A stretch of DNA of 64,000 nt from Apis mellifera (Eukaryota > Arthropoda > Insecta > Hymenoptera > Apidae): contig NC_037641.1 of NCBI RefSeq assembly GCF_003254395.2, forward strand, positions 12,114,501 to 12,178,500, in the 5' to 3' direction. Under the pieces are notes generated by a model. The model had not been told where the DNA came from. It made no database searches and worked only from the letters and a program-made list of their open reading frames with translations. A program made the translations under genes and the position numbers. Positions 13,109-26,044 of the stretch are shown piece after piece; position 1 is the first letter of the stretch; each line of letters begins with the position of its first letter.

Positions 13109-16100
13109 TTGTTTCCTTTTTTCGCCACGAGGCGAGGAAAATCGGGACGTTCCTTTTGCAAAGGAGGAACAAAGGCGAATTTCGAAGGAAACGCGCGTCT
13201 CGCGTGTCGGTATGCAAGCTGCAATTAACATCGTCTTGCGCGAACTGTTTCGAACGAGGTAACGAGTTGCGCCGATGAGTTGCCTAACCGGCGATGAAAG
13301 AACGATACTAGCGGGGAATGAATGAACAGGCTTGCAACCTGGATGGAAAAAAGGAGAACTGGCGGTGTGGCAGCAGAGCGGCGCTGCTTCCAATGATTCG
13401 TTCCTCGCTTTCCTCCTTCTCCCCTCCTCTTCCCTCGTCCGATAAGAAGGGGAATACGAGCGAATCAGGGATTTCGAAATGGTTTCGAAGATTTAATAAT
13501 TTTTTTTTACGAGTTCGGAGATTGGTTGGCATTGTTTCGAATTTCGTTGTCAACAAAAGGAGATAGGAAACAAAAAAGGCAACGCTGTTCTAGATTCTTT
13601 TCCTACTTGAAACGTATACTAAATGAGTAATCTGGATTGTATTTTTTTTTCGAAATTAACGATTTCGATTCTTTTTTGAAATATCCCCAGAATGAGTATT
13701 TCTTTCAAAAGTTATGATATTTCAAATTGATTTATTTAATTTGTCACCAAATAGAAAACAATTTCTTAAAAAATTGTCAAAGGCTATTTTATTCTACGCT
13801 CTTTTCCCTTCGAAATATGCCCAGAACGAGTGTTCCACCGCGTTTCATTCGGAATTAACGGTATCTCGAGGATTTTACAATTTTGTCGAATTCCGGAGAG
13901 GGATGGAGAAACGGGATGGAAAAGAAAAGAAACGTTTAAGAGTCGTCTCCCGCCGAGGGACGAAAATAATCCTCTGGAAAGGGAAACACGATTATATACA
14001 CGCCGTATTCCATCCGTTTGTCTCAACGTGGATAAAATTTTCGTCTCGAAACGAAACGAATCGTCGTCGCTCGCAACTAACCAGCTTCCTTTTTATTCTA
14101 TGAAATCACGCGATTTAGATGATAGACAAGAACAAACTCAAGACTATCTCTCGTCTCGCGCGCCTCGTTCGATGACTTTCATTCGATGTTTGAAAGGACG
14201 ACGAAGAAAAAAAAACTAAAGGATAAACTATCGCTTCGTCCTTCCTCCCCCCCCCCTCTCCGTTTCCGTCCCTCCGCTTTCCCTTTTCCCTTCCACCCTT
14301 CCTTCCTTCCTTCGTTCACGGGACAGGAATATTTGAATACAATGCCAGCACGGCGTGATCGCCACCGCTTGTTCGCGACGACATTGTTGCGAGAAGGGCA
14401 CGTGGAAGGGGTTAAGGTTAACGATAAGGCCGAGAATTTTCTCTAGGCGCGGATTCGTTTCAATAATTCGAAAAAAATATTACTCTGATCATCCGAAATT
14501 TATGCATTATCGATCGAGAGTTACAATCAACATAACCTCTCCTCCCTTTAATGCCTTTAATTACCCGAACTAATGCGAACAGACGGCGGTTTCTCATCTA
14601 ATTTATAATCATATTTATTATATTATTATATTTTATATATTATATTATTATTACATATTTACATATTATAACCATATCTATCTAAGCTCGAAACCTAGGT
14701 GGTTTTGTAAGTAAAGATTGGAAATTATCCTGTAAGAGAGAATAATATATAATCCTCAATTTTTACAGCAAATAGAAACAAAGAAGAGGAGGATACTTTT
14801 GGGAGAAGAGGCGACGAAGCGACGATATTTTCTCTTTGGAGAGAAGGACGAAGGATCTCTCTCTCTACGTGGCCCTTCTCGAGACAGAAGTCGTCCTTTG
14901 TTGGTGGGAAGAAGAAGAAGGGAGAATAAAACGCTGAGGGCACGCTACGGCCCTGAGCACCGGAAGTCCTCCTCTACGCCCCTCTCCTCCTTCACCCGTC
15001 CCTCCGCGCTTGCCTAACCTGCCTAACCCCCGCTTAATCGACGGTGTGTATCCTCCACTCCGTGATTTCTATTCAGAAATTCATGCTCGCTTATTATCTC
15101 GGCGTTTCGATATATATTTCCGCTATCGATCTATCTATCGATCCATCCATCTATCCGGCTTCCTCTGTGATGATGATGGTGCTCGTGATTCACTTTTTTC
15201 CTTTTTTAAACGACGTAAGAAAGGAGGGAGGGGAGAAAATGAAAATAAAAATAAATAGGAAGTCATGCTATATTTTCCCACGGATCAACGCTTCGACGTG
15301 GTGATGGTGTCAATAGACCGAAACCCCGCCGCCGTTCGCCCTCCCCTTCTTCCTCTTCTGGAGAAAAAAAAAAAGAGGAAGGAAGGGAGGGAAGCTGGAG
15401 AGGCACCGGAAGAGCATCACGATGGATAGATAATTCGATACTCGGTTTCTCGAGTTAATCCACGAAAGATGGGGGCAACCGATCATATACCGACACGCTA
15501 TAGAATTTTCATTCTCTTCCGAGGCGGTCCCCTTTTTGTTTTCCTTTCAATATTATTTTTAAGAATTATCGAATTAAATTCTCGAAATTTTGTACAGATG
15601 GTTGGACGAAGAAAAATTAAATCGGTGGATTCGCCGATTTTCGATACGGGAGGAAAGTGGAAGGAAGAGGAACGCGGCGTGTCCGAGGATGCGTTACGCA
15701 AGGAACACCGACTTATTCATAGGCGTTCCGCTGGCAGGGCAACCGCTTCGTTATCGGCTTGCAGCGATCTTCTTGAGCACCGGTGGAACGACGAAACGTT
15801 CGACGTAACGATTCGTGTCCGGTGCTCGATCCAACAAAGATCGCGTAACATCGATCGTCGTATCGTAAACCGAGTTTCGGAATTTATATATATACACGAA
15901 CATTCCAACAGGGGAAAATAAGTATTATATATATATTCGGTGAGATCGGTCGGTCGAAATGGCTATTAATGAAATTAACGCTTTGTTCTTGTCTGCAATT
16001 TGTGCGAAAACGGTGAAAGTAGTAGGAACGAAAATTATTAGAAGACCGGGCAGTAATAAGTCGGATAAGTTGGAAAGTTGGAAACTTTCCTTTCTTTTTT

Positions 16101-17624
16101 TTTTTTCTTCTCCTTTCCATTCGAAAATTCCGTATTTTCGTTCCATCCATTATTTTCATTATCGTTCCGCAGCAAGCGTTATTACGAAGACTCGTCGCAC
16201 GACTCGATGATACGTGCGCGTGCGCCGTGTGTTTCTCGCTCTATCCATCCATCCATCCATCCCCTTCTAACGCTGTCGCGATCGTCAGTGAAAGCTATCA
16301 CTAGGCGAACTCCCCCACTCCACCTACCTACCTACACGTGTACCACCTTGCTCGAATATCGCGAGAGAATTCTCGCCCCGAAACTCTAATTGACCTCTCT
16401 CTCAAAATTACTTACGGCTGCCACGCGCAGAAAATCTCTTAAGAAAATTTTAAACCTCGAAACAGGTTTTATGCGTGTAAAGTGTGCTGCCGCTCGGAAA
16501 GGAGCGTGACAAAAGGAGCGCGCCGGCTATTCAACGTGCCACCATCGCCACACAGCCTCGAACCAGGCCTCGGGGATCTTCTTTCGATCTTCGACGATTC
16601 CTTCTTCCGTATTTATTGTTATAAAGGGGGAAAAACGAGAAGCGTTTTTCCACGACAAAGAGATATCACGATACGTATATATATACACGTAATATAAATT
16701 TTTTTGGAATCTCGATTTTCTTTGAAGAAAAATCACATCTTTTTCTGATGCTCGTACATGATATCGTCGAATAATGTAACAATCGGGCGAGTCGTCCGAA
16801 AAAAAATTCGAAAAAAGAATCGCAACGGTCGGAGCGCGAGCGCACGTGACACGAGGGACACGCAAACCGTGTCCGAGAAGTCGAGTGCACCGAAATAGAA
16901 AGGCGGTGGGAAAGAGCGGCGCGTACCATGACCCAGAAAATTCAAACGGGACGCGGTGAAGCCGATTCGCGAAACGCCTCGTTTCTACGATTTCTTCCCT
17001 ACGCGTTCAACATCTCCCGAAGGAAACCCGACGCGTTACACGTTATTTTACACCTCAACCTTGGAAAGCTTGCGCGGGGATCCACTGTCCATTCCACTAT
17101 TCGAGCCGAGATTTCACTTTCAAAAGCGCGTACTAATTTTCCACGAATATACCGCGAGGAGAAGAGTGAAAATGAGTCGTTCGATTTTCGAACTCTCCCT
17201 TTTTCTCTCTCTCTCTCTCTCTTCACGATTGTACGCGTTGCTTTGTAACCGTATCGTCTCGCTAATGTTCGCGTTATTCATCACCGATTACTCATCCACC
17301 GTGTTTCGTCATCGGTCGGGAAAGATAGCAGATCGTTTGGCCGCGTACGCGTTCAGGTATTCCGTGCAATCGCGCATTATCGAGAGAGAGAGAGAGATAG
17401 AGAGAATCATGGAAGAAGAAAAGAAAAAAAAGGTTTTTGAAAATTTCATAGAAAAATACACATACGTAGCGTGAAATTCTTCTTTCACGTTAAATTCTCG
17501 AATGCGTATCCGCTCAGGCGGATATACATACGTTCTGTGTTACGTAGCGTAACGTAGAGTGCGCGCGCGAGAGAGTAGAAAAAGGGAAGAAGAGGGCGAA
17601 AGAAGAGAAGAAAAAGAGAAAGGA

Positions 17625-17667
17625 CGAGGAGGCGGCGGAGGAGGAGGAGGTGGAGGAGGAGGAGCAG
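17625..17667. repeat. (GGA)/(GGC) trinucleotide tract
   Basis: A purine-rich GGAGGCGGC/GGAGGAGG tract. It gives polyglycine in one strand and polyproline in the other. No splice context makes either frame look coding. Confidence 0.75.
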
Positions 17668-19446
17668 CGTGTGTGTCGGTGAACGCGAACGTTGAAAGTA
17701 TTCGGAGGAGGCGAGTGGTAAAGTCGAACGAGGAGGAAGAGGATGGGTCCGAGATGCCGTTACTCGAAAGAGTCACTCGGGGCAAGCCTAACCCAACCGA
17801 GAGAATCGAGGATAAGAAGGAAGGAGGAGAAGGCTGAATTCCTCTTATTATTATTCTTCTTTCCATCGAGGACGAACACCCGAATGCTACTGACCTAATA
17901 CGGCCCCTTTTTCTTTTTTCTTTTTCTTCGCGATACACCCGCGATACAAAGTGAACGGAGGTGGATCTAACGATATCTAGATCCTCGAGTCGAACGATGA
18001 TAAACAGCCGCGATGATACGGCAAAATCCGCTGGATTCCGCTGCTTTTCTCGCTCGTTGAAATTCTTGAATGGAAAATTTTTTCCCCCCCTTCTCCTGTA
18101 TCGAAATCACCCGTATTAAAATCATTATTTACGTTTTACTCGCGTCTCCTCGTATAAAAGCGTAAGTTGAGCATTTTTTCCACTGTTACTTTCGCAACGA
18201 GTTAGCATGCGAGCAGTGCGCTCCTTCAAGAGACAATCTCGAAACACGTATTTACGAAAGTCGAAACTTAACGATTTGTCGTCATTGTCGTGATATTATA
18301 TTTAAAAAAAAAAAAAGACTGCGCGAATAGGCAAAAAAAAAAAAGAAAGAAAGAAAATTTCTCGCTCGAATATTTTTACTTGCGCGCTTTGCTTACTGCA
18401 GACTCGTGGAAATCGTGAATAGGTCAAGCTTGTTGTCGAATATAGGTAATTCGATATGTCGCTCAAGGTGAAAAGGCTCGAGAATTGTCCACAAGACGTT
18501 GCCGGTTGCTCCGCTATTCGTAGCAAAGAGATAAGCGAACGTCGTAACCAAAGTTCTTAGCAAGGCATCTTAGGTGTCAGGTGACGATGCTTTTTTGATT
18601 CGTAACGTAGCTGCATTGGTGACAACTACTGGCTGCTACTCGTAGCCAGGTCCCCCGTCTGAGATATACCTGACGTTTTTACAGTTAACCACATGCTGTG
18701 ATATAACCATACACACGTGTGTATACACAAGTAACAAGTATATACTTCCATATTCGACTATTCCTAACGATCAAAAACCAACGGAATCTCCCCTCGATGA
18801 CCTGGAATTCGAACGAGCGACGATCGATTAAAGGGACTCTGTATCCGTTCGATTATCGATCCTGTTACATACTATTTTCACACTTGGTTTTATTTTCCTT
18901 CTTTATCGGAAATAGATCGAAAAAGACATCGGATTTATTTATAATCTCGCATGTAGAAAATCTTATTTTTACATCGTTCAAAGCCTTGTATCTATGCCGT
19001 GTCTTTTTATATAGAACGAATTTCTTGGACGCGTTTTAAATTATAAACGATCGTTTCACCGATCGGTTCCAAACAAACGGTTGTGGAACGAAAAGAGCCA
19101 AGCCTCCCGATCCTCGAGCCCTGATAAACTTATTCAGAGGTCAATCAACGCATCCGGCTTTAATTAATTGCCTTTGGTTACTTTTAAAGAACCTGTATCC
19201 TGTCGATCCGATCCACAACGGCACATAAAGAGCGACGATAATTCGACTCCAGGGGGGAAGGTTATTGCCGCAGGAAACGGTCTACGCAATTCGTGTTATT
19301 GGTCATCCAGGGAAAACGCTTATTCTCTAATCCACATCGAAATAATAATAAGATAATAACACCATAAACAAAATAAATACGTGTCTCGAAACAATTTAAA
19401 ACAATTGGATCAAAGGAAATGGAAAAAAAAATTCGTTTGACGAACG

Positions 19447-19675
<229 letters not shown>

Positions 19676-21339
19676 ACTGTAATAGAATTTATATAGTAGT
19701 GCTCGCACGTATTACGAAAACGGTTAATACTATGCGAGTCGGTACAAACAAGATGGATTTCTCAGGAGTTTGAGAAAGCAGGTTAAGTATCTTACATACT
19801 TAATTTGCTTCGGCTAGGTAGGAAACCAGAGCGATTTTTGTCTATCTATGTATTCCCGATTCGAGTCAAAGCGAGTCAAGTCGAGTTGGATCGAGTTGAG
19901 ACGAGGGATCGAGTTTACGAGCGTTTCTGAGACCTGAGGCAAGGCTGGCCGGCTATCGCTTAGGTATGCGCCTGCAGCTGTTCTAAAATTCCAGCCAGGG
20001 ATTGGCTTCTTCGATATTTTCGAATAGCGGCTTGTACTTTTCACGTGAATAGGCTATACAGGTATATTTGAGACAATGAATTTTACAAGAATTTTCGAAA
20101 ATTCGAAAATTTATATTCGCGATTTCTTCGGAAACGAACGAATAATTTAAATCGTAATTTTTTTAATCAATTAATCATTCACGTATATGTATATATATTT
20201 TTCGTTGCGTATCTTGTTGTAGTATCGAAGAAGGTTTACGTGGTTTGATTGGACGAATATTTGAATATCGCGGGGGAAATACTTGAAATATTCGAACAGT
20301 CCGTTAAAGCTTGTGCGACTCCGCGTCACGAACCGACCACCGGAAGTAGGCGTAATAACGAACTCCCATTGCCTATACGTGCTGGGAATACAATAACATT
20401 GTAGGCTACGCACAAAGGTTTCTTTCCCTTGCAACGGCTACTTTAGGATACGCTAATCTCACGCCACGTTTTTTCCAAAAATATTGGTCGAATAACATAA
20501 TAAACGTACTATAGCGTATACACTGTACCAAACGGTGGAGTAAGTTTGTTCGTATCATCGATCGTGAGAAAATCATTGAAATCATTTTGCACTTTTGTTT
20601 ATTGAAATATTAAAAAAAGATTGGATCCGTTAAGATTAATAAGAGTCGTGAAGAATGATAAATTGACAATACGAGCGTGATGATGCAAATTATTTTTTTC
20701 TTTCGAAATCGATGAAATGAGGTTATGAAAAGAATTATTTCAATTTTTTTTACAATGAAAGGAGAAAATAATTTAAAATTATATCATTTAAAAGATATTA
20801 TAACTTAACGATCGACAATAAATTGTTTATAATATATGATATATGTAATGTATGTATATATATATATGTGTGTTTGTGTAGAGCATGAATGCTCCACAAA
20901 TTCGTTGATAGTACGATATTGGCATCCAGCGATGACCTTCACCTACCGATATTATACGACATTAACCCATCTTTCTTTCAGAATATGAATCAGGCTTTAT
21001 AGCAGGAAACATTTATTTTGCAAAAATTTGATCTTTTAACAAATAATCTTTTGAGTAATTTATGATTATGACATTTGCGATTATATTATATTTTTAGATC
21101 TTGAAAAAATATTTATTTAAAATGTATATCCTCGTATATCGTATACTATATCATATCGTGATGATTTCATCCTTTGAAAATATCATCGTGAATAAAATTT
21201 CAGTTCCTACTAATTCACAATACAATACGTATAAATATTCATTTCAATGAGTGTATATACACATGGAGTTTGTTCATTCAAAGATTAGCCCAATCGCGAT
21301 ATTAACATTCGACTGTGAAACATTATAAAATAAACTTAC

Positions 21340-21767
21340 ATTTTCAGGCTGCGACGATCGCCTTTGCCGCGGTACACAGAAGAGCGGCACGCCGCTTTCT
21401 CGCTTCTTCTCCAATATAGCGGCTTCCGGGTCTTTCTACCAACACAAAAATAAACGAAATTTTCTCCACCAACACACCATCGATTCAGCACGCACGTTTC
21501 AATTGTATCTCTACGTCCTTCGTTTCGCTAGTTTCGATTCTCTTTACACATATCACCGACGCGGCACTGAACGATCAACAATCGATAAATATCGTTATGA
21601 AACACGTTGTATGAACTCACGATATATTTTGTCGTTACAAAGTAATTATTTCACGACTCACAATCACTTACACTACGTGTTGGTCGAGCTTCAAAATCCT
21701 TCGATTCGAGATTGAAACTCGATTCCTTCCAAGTAGCGATCCGACAATGCGGCGTTGTCATCGTCAT
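21340..21767 (-). CDS. Candidate 5' coding exons, possibly the start of the SIPA1L gene
   Basis: Two minus-strand exons: 21767-21672 (96 nt, 32 codons, beginning MTMTTPHC) and 21435-21340 (96 nt, 32 codons, ending SSQPEN). The first donor is AGT/GTAAGT, the second acceptor follows TTTTTGTGTTGGTAG, and the second donor is AAT/GTAAGT, so all signals are strong. An in-frame stop lies upstream at about 21,878 and the ATG at 21,767 is the first after it. The second exon ends in phase 0, the same phase as the acceptor of the SIPA1L exon at 2413, so a splice over an 18.9-kb intron would stay open. I do not recognise the peptide, and a different overlapping frame of the first exon is also open for a while. 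It could instead be an unrelated gene or a non-coding 5' exon. Confidence 0.38.
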
Positions 21768-23214
21768 CGTTGTCGTTTCGATTACACATCTCGATCTTTT
21801 TTTTTTCGATCGATTTCCTTTCCACTCCAAGTGCAACAACGATACGATTGCTCTTTTTGCGCCCTCGTTTATCTTTCAATTTTAGAGAATGTTGTTTACT
21901 ATTTTCCGTTCACACGATTCATAGGCGTGTTAAGCTCTAACGACGCGCTGCATTTTTAGAGAACCGACGTGTCCGCCTCTTTCAGAGGGTTCGTCAACCC
22001 GGACCTGGCGTGTCGATTCGTAATCTTCCTTCGGATGATATCGAAGGATATATTTCCAATTATTATCAAATAATATATGTTCAAGATTTTATGAATAGAC
22101 GAATAAATCACTACAACAATTGTTTAAACGAAGAAAACGTATGAAAAAGTTAAACAGCAAAATAAGACGCGATACACAATACCATGACGCTAACAAGTTG
22201 CGCGTCGCAGAACAACTGAGTTCGCTTCTATTACGACGGCCACGAAGATCCCCACTCCATTCTACGTCGATATTCGCGTCTCTTCGGAACTAAAGCGCTC
22301 GTTACAAGGATAAATTGCCGACAGTCAAGTATAAATCAAATATATATATATATATTTTTTTTTCATTTATATACATATCGTATGATATAAGTAATATAAA
22401 TAAATTTTTTAATTTTTTCTTTTTCTCTTTTAATTTAAAAAAAATTTGATATTTTAATAACGTTTATTTTAAAACGAATTAAATAATGCTGAAAAAAATT
22501 CTTAATCTTTTTGTATATTTCTTGCAATATTTTTCGTTGAACTGAATGAAAAATATCTATAACGTTTATTCTAGTCTGATTCATTGTGACCGTAATTCGA
22601 CAAATTGACTCTTTGTAATTCGGGTCAGGCGTGTCTGATTCTTGAACAAGAATTAAGATTAAATTAGAGCATCGGTTTATAGTCTATATAAAAAATAAAA
22701 AATTATAAAAATTAATCTTTTTAATTAAAATATGTTCAAAATTGCATTGTTCTTCGACGATTGAATCAAAAATTGAAAACACATATACAAATATACATTT
22801 CAGATAATTTATTATTTTTTTTTTAACTTATAGAAAAAGTTTCTTATAATTTGTATATGATATACCTCCACGTGTCCTAAATGACGCGCAACTACCCACG
22901 CTAATTAATCCATTTTCATTGTCTTTGCTCTTGACTATTCATCACGTTTCCGTTTCCGTTTCCGTTTCCTTTTTTTATACACTTTAATATATTTTTCATC
23001 AATAAGAAACTAGTTGATACAAGTTATTTTCTTTGACAGAAATTACTCAACTTGTAAGGTAAGTTGAGTATAAAAAAAAAAAAAAAAAAAAAAAGAACAA
23101 TGTTTATTATATTTGTATTCGACATATTTTTGAATAAAAAATTTTATACTCGAGATAAAAAATTTTTGCAATATTGAAAAAAAAAAATTTATTTTACCGA
23201 CTCATCGGGAATTT
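21768..23214. other. Intergenic stretch at the CpG-rich to AT-rich transition
   Basis: No gene is evident. Base composition changes from CpG-rich to strongly AT-rich across roughly 22.0-22.5 kb. Small items: a (TTTCCG)n tract of about four units near 22,945-22,970 and the hairpin plus poly(A) listed separately. Confidence 0.6.
23044..23096. repeat. Perfect 10-bp inverted repeat followed by a long poly(A) run
   Basis: TACTCAACTT (23,044-23,053), a 7-nt loop, and AAGTTGAGTA (23,061-23,070) form a perfect stem. A run of more than 20 A residues follows directly. This could be a chance structure or the end of an old retroposed element; no flanking target duplication was identified. Confidence 0.5.
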
Positions 23215-23513
23215 TCATCCATACGATATACGTGTTATCATTGGAAACATTATGACACACCCCGTACAGAGAAAGACAAATATCAGAACACCTACAACCA
23301 CGCTTAATTTCGTTAAAATACAATGCGAGTAATAAACTGGTCTAGACATACGGTTTGGATTATGGTAGTTCTGTTTTGCGATATGTAGGCGGTCAGTGTA
23401 GGAGTGCCGCCGGACATGACGGAACATTGACGGATGAATAGAAACACACGTGTGGGTCGAAAGCTTCCTTCCTTGATCCAAAAGCACAAAATTCTGAAAT
23501 TTAACAGATAAAA
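23215..23513 (-). other. Possible coding exon with a hydrophobic C-terminus, unidentified
   Basis: A minus-strand open frame begins after a plausible acceptor (AAATTTCAG at about 23,494) and ends with TGA at 23,215. It is less AT-rich than its surroundings. Its last part contains a hydrophobic stretch (LSVVVGVLIFVFLCTGCVIM) ending FPMITRISYG, like a membrane segment. I do not recognise a family, no clear partner exon was found, and it could be chance. Confidence 0.25.
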
Positions 23514-23919
23514 CGAATCGATGGAAACCGTTAACGGATATAATCTTCAAAAGCATTTATCATTAATTTTGTTCTATAAATGCTCGATAAAGCTAAATAT
23601 TTTTATGAAACAATTAAGAGAGAAATTATTAAATATATTTATTATTTTATAATAGAAGACATAAAGAATTAATAAAATGAGTCAACATTAAATAAGTTTA
23701 AATAAGGTCAATGACATTTAATCGATTTTTTTATCCTTGTATAGAGATTCACCTAAAAGGCTTCATAGAAGACTTTTCGTATCAGCGAACACGTATTATA
23801 AAAATAGATAAGAATACGAAAAATATAAAGTAAATATAAAATATAAATAATTTTTGTTATTTGTTAAAAATTAATTATATATTTTATTTACATTATATTA
23901 CAAAAAAAATATTTAAATT

Positions 23920-26044
23920 TCAATATGGAATATTTTCTATGTTATGTAAATCTTCAATTATTTCTTCTGTGTAATCATTTTCTACTTCTTCTTCTACTAA
24001 TTCTTCTTCTTTTCCCTTATCCATGAGATTGAACAGAGGTATTGGTTTCATTTTCCTGACTGCCATCTCAATTTTTTGAACTACGATGACTTCTCCGATT
24101 TTGGAAATAAAACTTGTCACTCTACAAGTACCTACGGTACCTATTCTGCCAGTTCTACCGCATCTAAATTAAATATATAATATTTCAATATTTTTTTCTA
24201 TTTATTTATAAATAGAAAATCTAAATTGAAAATAAATTAAATAAATTTAATACCTATGAATATAACTGGCTGTATCCAATGGAAAGTCATAATTTAAAAT
24301 GTGATTAACCATCACTGTATTTAAACCTCGGGAACCTCCGTTCGTCGTAGATAGTACCATAGTTTTACCATTTATAAATTCTCCATATTTTCCTCGTCGT
24401 ACAGACAATGGCATATCGCCATTTAAATTTGTAACTTTAATACCACAATCGTTTAAAAAAGAAGAAAGCCAATAAGAAGTACTATTTTGATTACAAAATA
24501 CAATTACGCGTTGATTATTTAACACTTTAGGTTTTATATATTTCAAAAGTTCCACAGGTTTTTCACTTGGTATTAATCTTATAAATTTTTGTGGAACTAA
24601 TATTGTATGTAATTTTTCTGTTGTTATATGTTTTATTGAATCTACCTACAAATAAAATTATTTATTGTTCTTTAAAATTATTTTTAAAATCACTTAAATT
24701 CTATCACTTACGTTTACAATTCCATTCAATACATTCTTCATCCGTGAAGGAATTGTTGCAGAAGTTAAAATAAGTTGAGGTGAATCGATGAATTCATCTT
24801 TTGTTGTATGACTATATCCAACCTGTATTTATTAAAACTTCATGAAATTTATTTTATTTATCAAATATTTTTCATTCTTTTTTTTTTTTTCTACATACAA
24901 ATATTCTTTTCATAAATACTCTTAATTTCTCCTCAAATGAATGATGAAACAAGGAATCTGCTTCATCTAAGACAACGAATCTTACAAATTTCAGATTATA
25001 TACACCAAATGTTGTCAATTTACTAATAACTCCAAAACTACAAACAAGAATATCAACTTGACCCACAGGAGGATTCAATATTATTTTTTTTGTTCTGCCA
25101 CCAGTGATTATTTTTATTTTAATGTCAAGATTTTTAGATATCTTAATTAATTCCAACTGAAAAAAGAAATAGAATGTTTTTTGTAAATATTATAATATAA
25201 ATGAAAGTTTTAGATTTATATTATATAATACTAATGTATTAATAATATAATTTACTAACTGCAATTTGAACTGTTAATTCTCTTGAAGGAGTTATAATTA
25301 AACCCAATGGAGCATTTATATTACTTTGCATATTTTCTTTCCATTGTAAAATTTTAGTTACCAATGGCAAAAGATAAGTTAATGTTTTCCCACATCCTGT
25401 TTCTGCTGCTAATAATACGTTATATTCTTGAAGAATTTTTGGTATTCCTAATTTCTGAATTTCTAAAGGTTTATATATATCTAAATTTTCTAAATTATTA
25501 CACACAGAATTATTTATATTAAGCTCCTCAAAATCAATTTTATTTATCTCTGTCTTATCCTGTAAAAGAAATTGTAATAATGAAACATATATCATAAAAT
25601 ATTACCATATGTATATACATATATGTATACATATGTACACATACATATATAAAAATAAATAAAAATTATTATACATTGTGATAAGGATATATAAAAAAGT
25701 GATCATTTTTGGATTTTCTATTTTTCCACCCATGACTAGCTAATATTAATTTCTTTTTATTTATATCATCTGGATAAAAATCATATAATTTTTTTTTGGA
25801 AACTATTATTGGTATTCTTTTTTCTTCATTTTTTACTTCATTATCAATTATTTCATTTTCTTTTTTGCGGCTTTTAACTATCGCTCTTGCCTAAATTGAA
25901 ATTTATATAAAGTTAACTCAAAATACAAAATACATCATATAAAAAAAAATCAAATATTAAATATATAATTACATAGTGCCTTGTAAAATTGATAAATGAT
26001 ATATTGATAGTTTTATAACCAATATGACAAAATCGAAATAACAT
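23920..26044 (-). CDS. DDX28: DDX28-like mitochondrial DEAD-box RNA helicase
   Basis: DDX28 is an ATP-dependent RNA helicase of mitochondrial RNA granules needed for large mitoribosomal subunit assembly. Seven exons: 26044-25973, 25890-25675, 25559-25260, 25156-24899, 24822-24712, 24645-24254, 24163-23920; 530 aa, close to human DDX28 (540). The N-terminus (MLFRFCHIGYKT) is basic and hydrophobic, fitting a mitochondrial presequence. A family signature LASHGWKNRKSKNDHFFI lies near residue 80. Motifs: Q-motif Gln near 131, Walker A AAETGCGKT at 147-155, PSRELT near 187, DEAD at 260-263, SAT at 303-305, HRCGRTGR at 449-456, and a C-terminal VQKIEMAVRKMK typical of DDX28. Motif Ib (CSFG instead of TPGR) and motif V (STTNGGSRGLN at 418-428) are atypical. 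It is divergent from PCMT1. Confidence 0.93.

Noticed and set aside
12609..13393. Overlapping frames of 130-200 codons on both strands
   Set aside because: GA/CT-rich low-complexity DNA; no consistent frame, start or domain.
17540..17938. Frame with a polyproline or polyglycine run
   Set aside because: Produced by a GGA/GGC repeat; no splice sites or similarity.
20171..20434. 87-codon minus-strand frame with an acceptor-like TTATTGTATTCCCAG
   Set aside because: Its phase does not match the nearby exon at 21,340, it lacks a recognisable domain, and it is not needed for the SIPA1L frame.
20882..20895. Short palindrome GAGCATGAATGCTC
   Set aside because: Only six paired bases per arm; expected by chance in this length of sequence.
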